Shown: positions 62,221 through 64,000 of the stretch, in pieces
Layout: each line of letters starts with the position of its first letter
How positions within the stretch are numbered: position 1 is the stretch's first letter
Source: an uncultured Bacteroides sp.
GTDB taxonomy: Bacteria > Bacteroidota > Bacteroidia > Bacteroidales > Bacteroidaceae
Assembly (NCBI RefSeq): GCF_963678425.1
Contig: NZ_OY782855.1
Coordinates: 2,356,001-2,420,000 of the forward strand
Direction of reading: 5' to 3'
DNA length: 64,000 bases
Translations under genes and position numbers: made by a program
Notes under the pieces: model-generated
Seen by the model: the letters and a program-made list of their open reading frames with translations, nothing else
The model's database searches: none
What the model was told of the DNA's origin: nothing

Positions 62221-63678
62221 CTAGCTTTTTTCAGACCTTCCTGCATCAATTCTCAGGAAGATAAAAAGAAGAATGGTGAATCCCCATAAGGATGACCCTC
62301 CATAGCTAAAGAAAGGCAGCGGAATACCAATAACCGGTGTCAATCCCAGAACCATTCCCACATTGATAAACAGGTGAAAGAGAAAGATGCTGACCACAGA
62401 ATAGCCATAGACACGGCCAAAGGCTGAGTATTGCCTTTCAGAAAGAACTATCAGCCGTAGTACCAGTATCAGGAATAGCAACAAGACTACGGCAGATCCA
62501 ACGAATCCTTGTTCTTCGCCAACTGTACAGAATATAAAGTCTGTATCCTGTTCGGGAACATACTTAAGTTTTGTCTGTGTGCCGTTAAGAAAGCCTTTAC
62601 CTGCTATGCCTCCAGACCCTATCGCAATTTTCGACTGATTGACATTATAGCCTGCACCTGTAAGATCTTCTTCCATCCCCAATACTACTTTTATACGGAT
62701 CTGCTGATGCGGTTCCAATATATCATTAAACACGTAGTTACTTGAATAAAGAAATCCTACAGAAGCAATAGTAAATATGGAAATAAGAAGATAGCCTTTA
62801 TTTCTTTCTGTCAATGAAAGGAAGAACAGATATCCGGCTATGATTATAGTCAATGGAAGTAATACCCAAACAAGATTAAATGGAACTACAAATTTGGATA
62901 ATAGAATAGCCAAAACTACCACCAGAGAACTGATACCTATAATATTACGGACAGGTGGCCATCGTTTCATATACACCCAGACCATTCCTCCAGCAAACAA
63001 AATGATCATTAACAGCACCGAGAACTGGCCAATAGAAGTATTAGTCCCAGCAATCATCTGATCTCCAAACCGGATACCCACAATGAAATAAATCACGGCA
63101 CAAACGCCCGAGAAAAGAATAGCTCCTGGCATCCCTTCCCTGTAAAGCATGAGAAAGAAGGCCAGATATACTAAAGCTGATCCTGTTTCTCGCTGCAAAA
63201 TGATTAATCCGAATGGCACTAAAATGAAAAGAACCATCAATAAGGCACTTTTAGGCTTCCTCATATTAAACGAATAGGAGCTCATATATTTAGCGAGAAC
63301 AAGCGCGGTAGCAAATTTAGCAAACTCTGCCGGCTGCAAACTAACCGGTCCTAAATGTAACCAGGAATGGGAACCTTTCACATCTGATGCAACAAATATA
63401 GTGACAAACAGCAACAACAGCATTCCTATATATATAATGTAGGAAAACATATCGTATATTCGTTCTTCAATCATCAGCAGCACAAAGCCCAAACCAAAAG
63501 AACAAAATATCCACATTAACTGCTTTCCACTTCGGGTACCAAAACTCAGGAAATCTGTATCGCCATAATTATAGCTGGCCCCACATACGCTAAACCAGCC
63601 ACAGGCAATCAGCAACAGATAAATAACAATCGTTGTCCAATCTACCGATTTCCATAAATTAACGCGTCTGGGTTCCAT
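62221..63678 (-). CDS. rodA: Rod shape-determining glycosyltransferase RodA
   Basis: A 485-residue SEDS-family peptidoglycan polymerase working with PBP2 in cell elongation. About ten to twelve hydrophobic helices are present. Conserved SEDS segments are GSHSWLHLGPVSLQPAEFAKFA, LIILQRETGSALVYLAFF, EQDTDFIFCTVGEEQGFVGS and the C-terminal GIPLPFFSYGGSSLWG. It is longer than the E. coli protein, as usual in Bacteroides, owing to extra loops near 220-320. It overlaps mrdA by 20 bp. Confidence 0.93.
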   Translation of the reverse strand: MEPRRVNLWKSVDWTTIVIYLLLIACGWFSVCGASYNYGDTDFLSFGTRSGKQLMWIFCSFGLGFVLLMIEERIYDMFSYIIYIGMLLLLFVTIFVASDVKGSHSWLHLGPVSLQPAEFAKFATALVLAKYMSSYSFNMRKPKSALLMVLFILVPFGLIILQRETGSALVYLAFFLMLYREGMPGAILFSGVCAVIYFIVGIRFGDQMIAGTNTSIGQFSVLLMIILFAGGMVWVYMKRWPPVRNIIGISSLVVVLAILLSKFVVPFNLVWVLLPLTIIIAGYLFFLSLTERNKGYLLISIFTIASVGFLYSSNYVFNDILEPHQQIRIKVVLGMEEDLTGAGYNVNQSKIAIGSGGIAGKGFLNGTQTKLKYVPEQDTDFIFCTVGEEQGFVGSAVVLLLFLILVLRLIVLSERQYSAFGRVYGYSVVSIFLFHLFINVGMVLGLTPVIGIPLPFFSYGGSSLWGFTILLFIFLRIDAGRSEKS

Positions 63679-64000
63679 AATATATCACTGCATTACTAAT
63701 ACTTTCAACCAATTTTTCTCTCTCAGGAGCGATTTTGCCTTTCAGATAATGTTCTATCATCAATGCGCCCATAGGAACAGCATACGTTGCTCCCCAACCA
63801 CCGTTCTCAACATAAATACAGATCGAAATCTTCGGTTTGTTCATCGGTGCGAATCCCATAAAGACAGAGTGGTCTTTTCCTTTATTTTGTGCAGTACCTG
63901 TTTTTCCGCAGATCTGCATTTCGGGCATATAGTTAGCCCGGGTACAAGTTCCATGTTCTACCGCTCCTCGCATACCTTGAATGATATAAGGGTAATACTT
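63659..64000 (-). CDS. mrdA: Penicillin-binding protein 2, C-terminal part
   Basis: The window edge cuts this gene, so only about 113 C-terminal residues are seen. The transpeptidase KTG box lies in MQICGKTGTAQNKGKDHSVFMGFAP, and ISICIYVENGGWGATYAVPMGALMIEHYLKG is the typical PBP2 ending. The frame is open to base 64000. It stands upstream of rodA, the usual mrdA-rodA order for the elongation machinery. Confidence 0.92.
   Translation of the reverse strand, partial: KYYPYIIQGMRGAVEHGTCTRANYMPEMQICGKTGTAQNKGKDHSVFMGFAPMNKPKISICIYVENGGWGATYAVPMGALMIEHYLKGKIAPEREKLVESISNAVIYYGTQTR

Overview
The window looks like a chromosomal segment of a Bacteroides-type bacterium (Bacteroidales). Signs are the -7 boxes of the TAnnTTTG type, a SusC/SusD pair, GldH, BtgA/BtgB-type mobilization genes, DUF3876, DUF4248 and HU-HIG proteins, and the near absence of Shine-Dalgarno sequences.

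Left flank (1-6873): a complete ISL3-type insertion sequence sits beside housekeeping genes for a HAD phosphatase, a coiled-coil lipoprotein, rsmI, tdk and an AI-2E family permease, ending in tRNA-Lys(UUU).

Integrated mobilizable island (about 6861-34406, 27.5 kb): the 3' end of tRNA-Lys is repeated as a 14-bp direct repeat at 34393-34406, and a tyrosine integrase lies next to the tRNA. The left half carries small excisionase-like HTH proteins, DUF3876, a PAS-LuxR regulator, a nucleotidyltransferase, a HelD-type helicase, an AraC regulator, a DinB protein, a MATE exporter and a Vat/CatB-type acetyltransferase. The middle holds a frameshifted RteC-like gene, a hairpin-rich oriT candidate and a BtgA/BtgB mobilization pair whose relaxase is frameshifted near its C-terminus. 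The right half is one co-directional defence block: DUF2971, a large protein joining a TIR/deoxyribosyltransferase-like domain to a STAND ATPase, a four-gene Wadjet-like SMC/Toprim system (jetABCD), and a DUF4365-TPR protein.

Right flank (34407-44735): a scarred accessory zone. Two different two-ORF insertion sequences stand back to back in overlapping target sites, next to an AbiEi antitoxin whose AbiEii toxin survives only as 44 codons. Then come a RadD-like helicase, a ComF-like phosphoribosyltransferase with an in-frame TGA near its end, a histone H1-like protein, DUF4248, HU-HIG, and tiny fragments of an amidase and an ATPase.

Chromosomal right part (44739-64000): an RND efflux operon (adaptor, pump, TolC), a SusC/SusD nutrient-uptake pair, a SpxH/DsbA-like protein, a pentapeptide-repeat protein, the metF-holB-ricT-gldH cluster, and convergent rodA and mrdA (PBP2), the latter cut by the window edge.

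The most notable content is the defence block inside the island, together with the structured, probably functional DNA/RNA sites around the mobilization and resistance-like genes.
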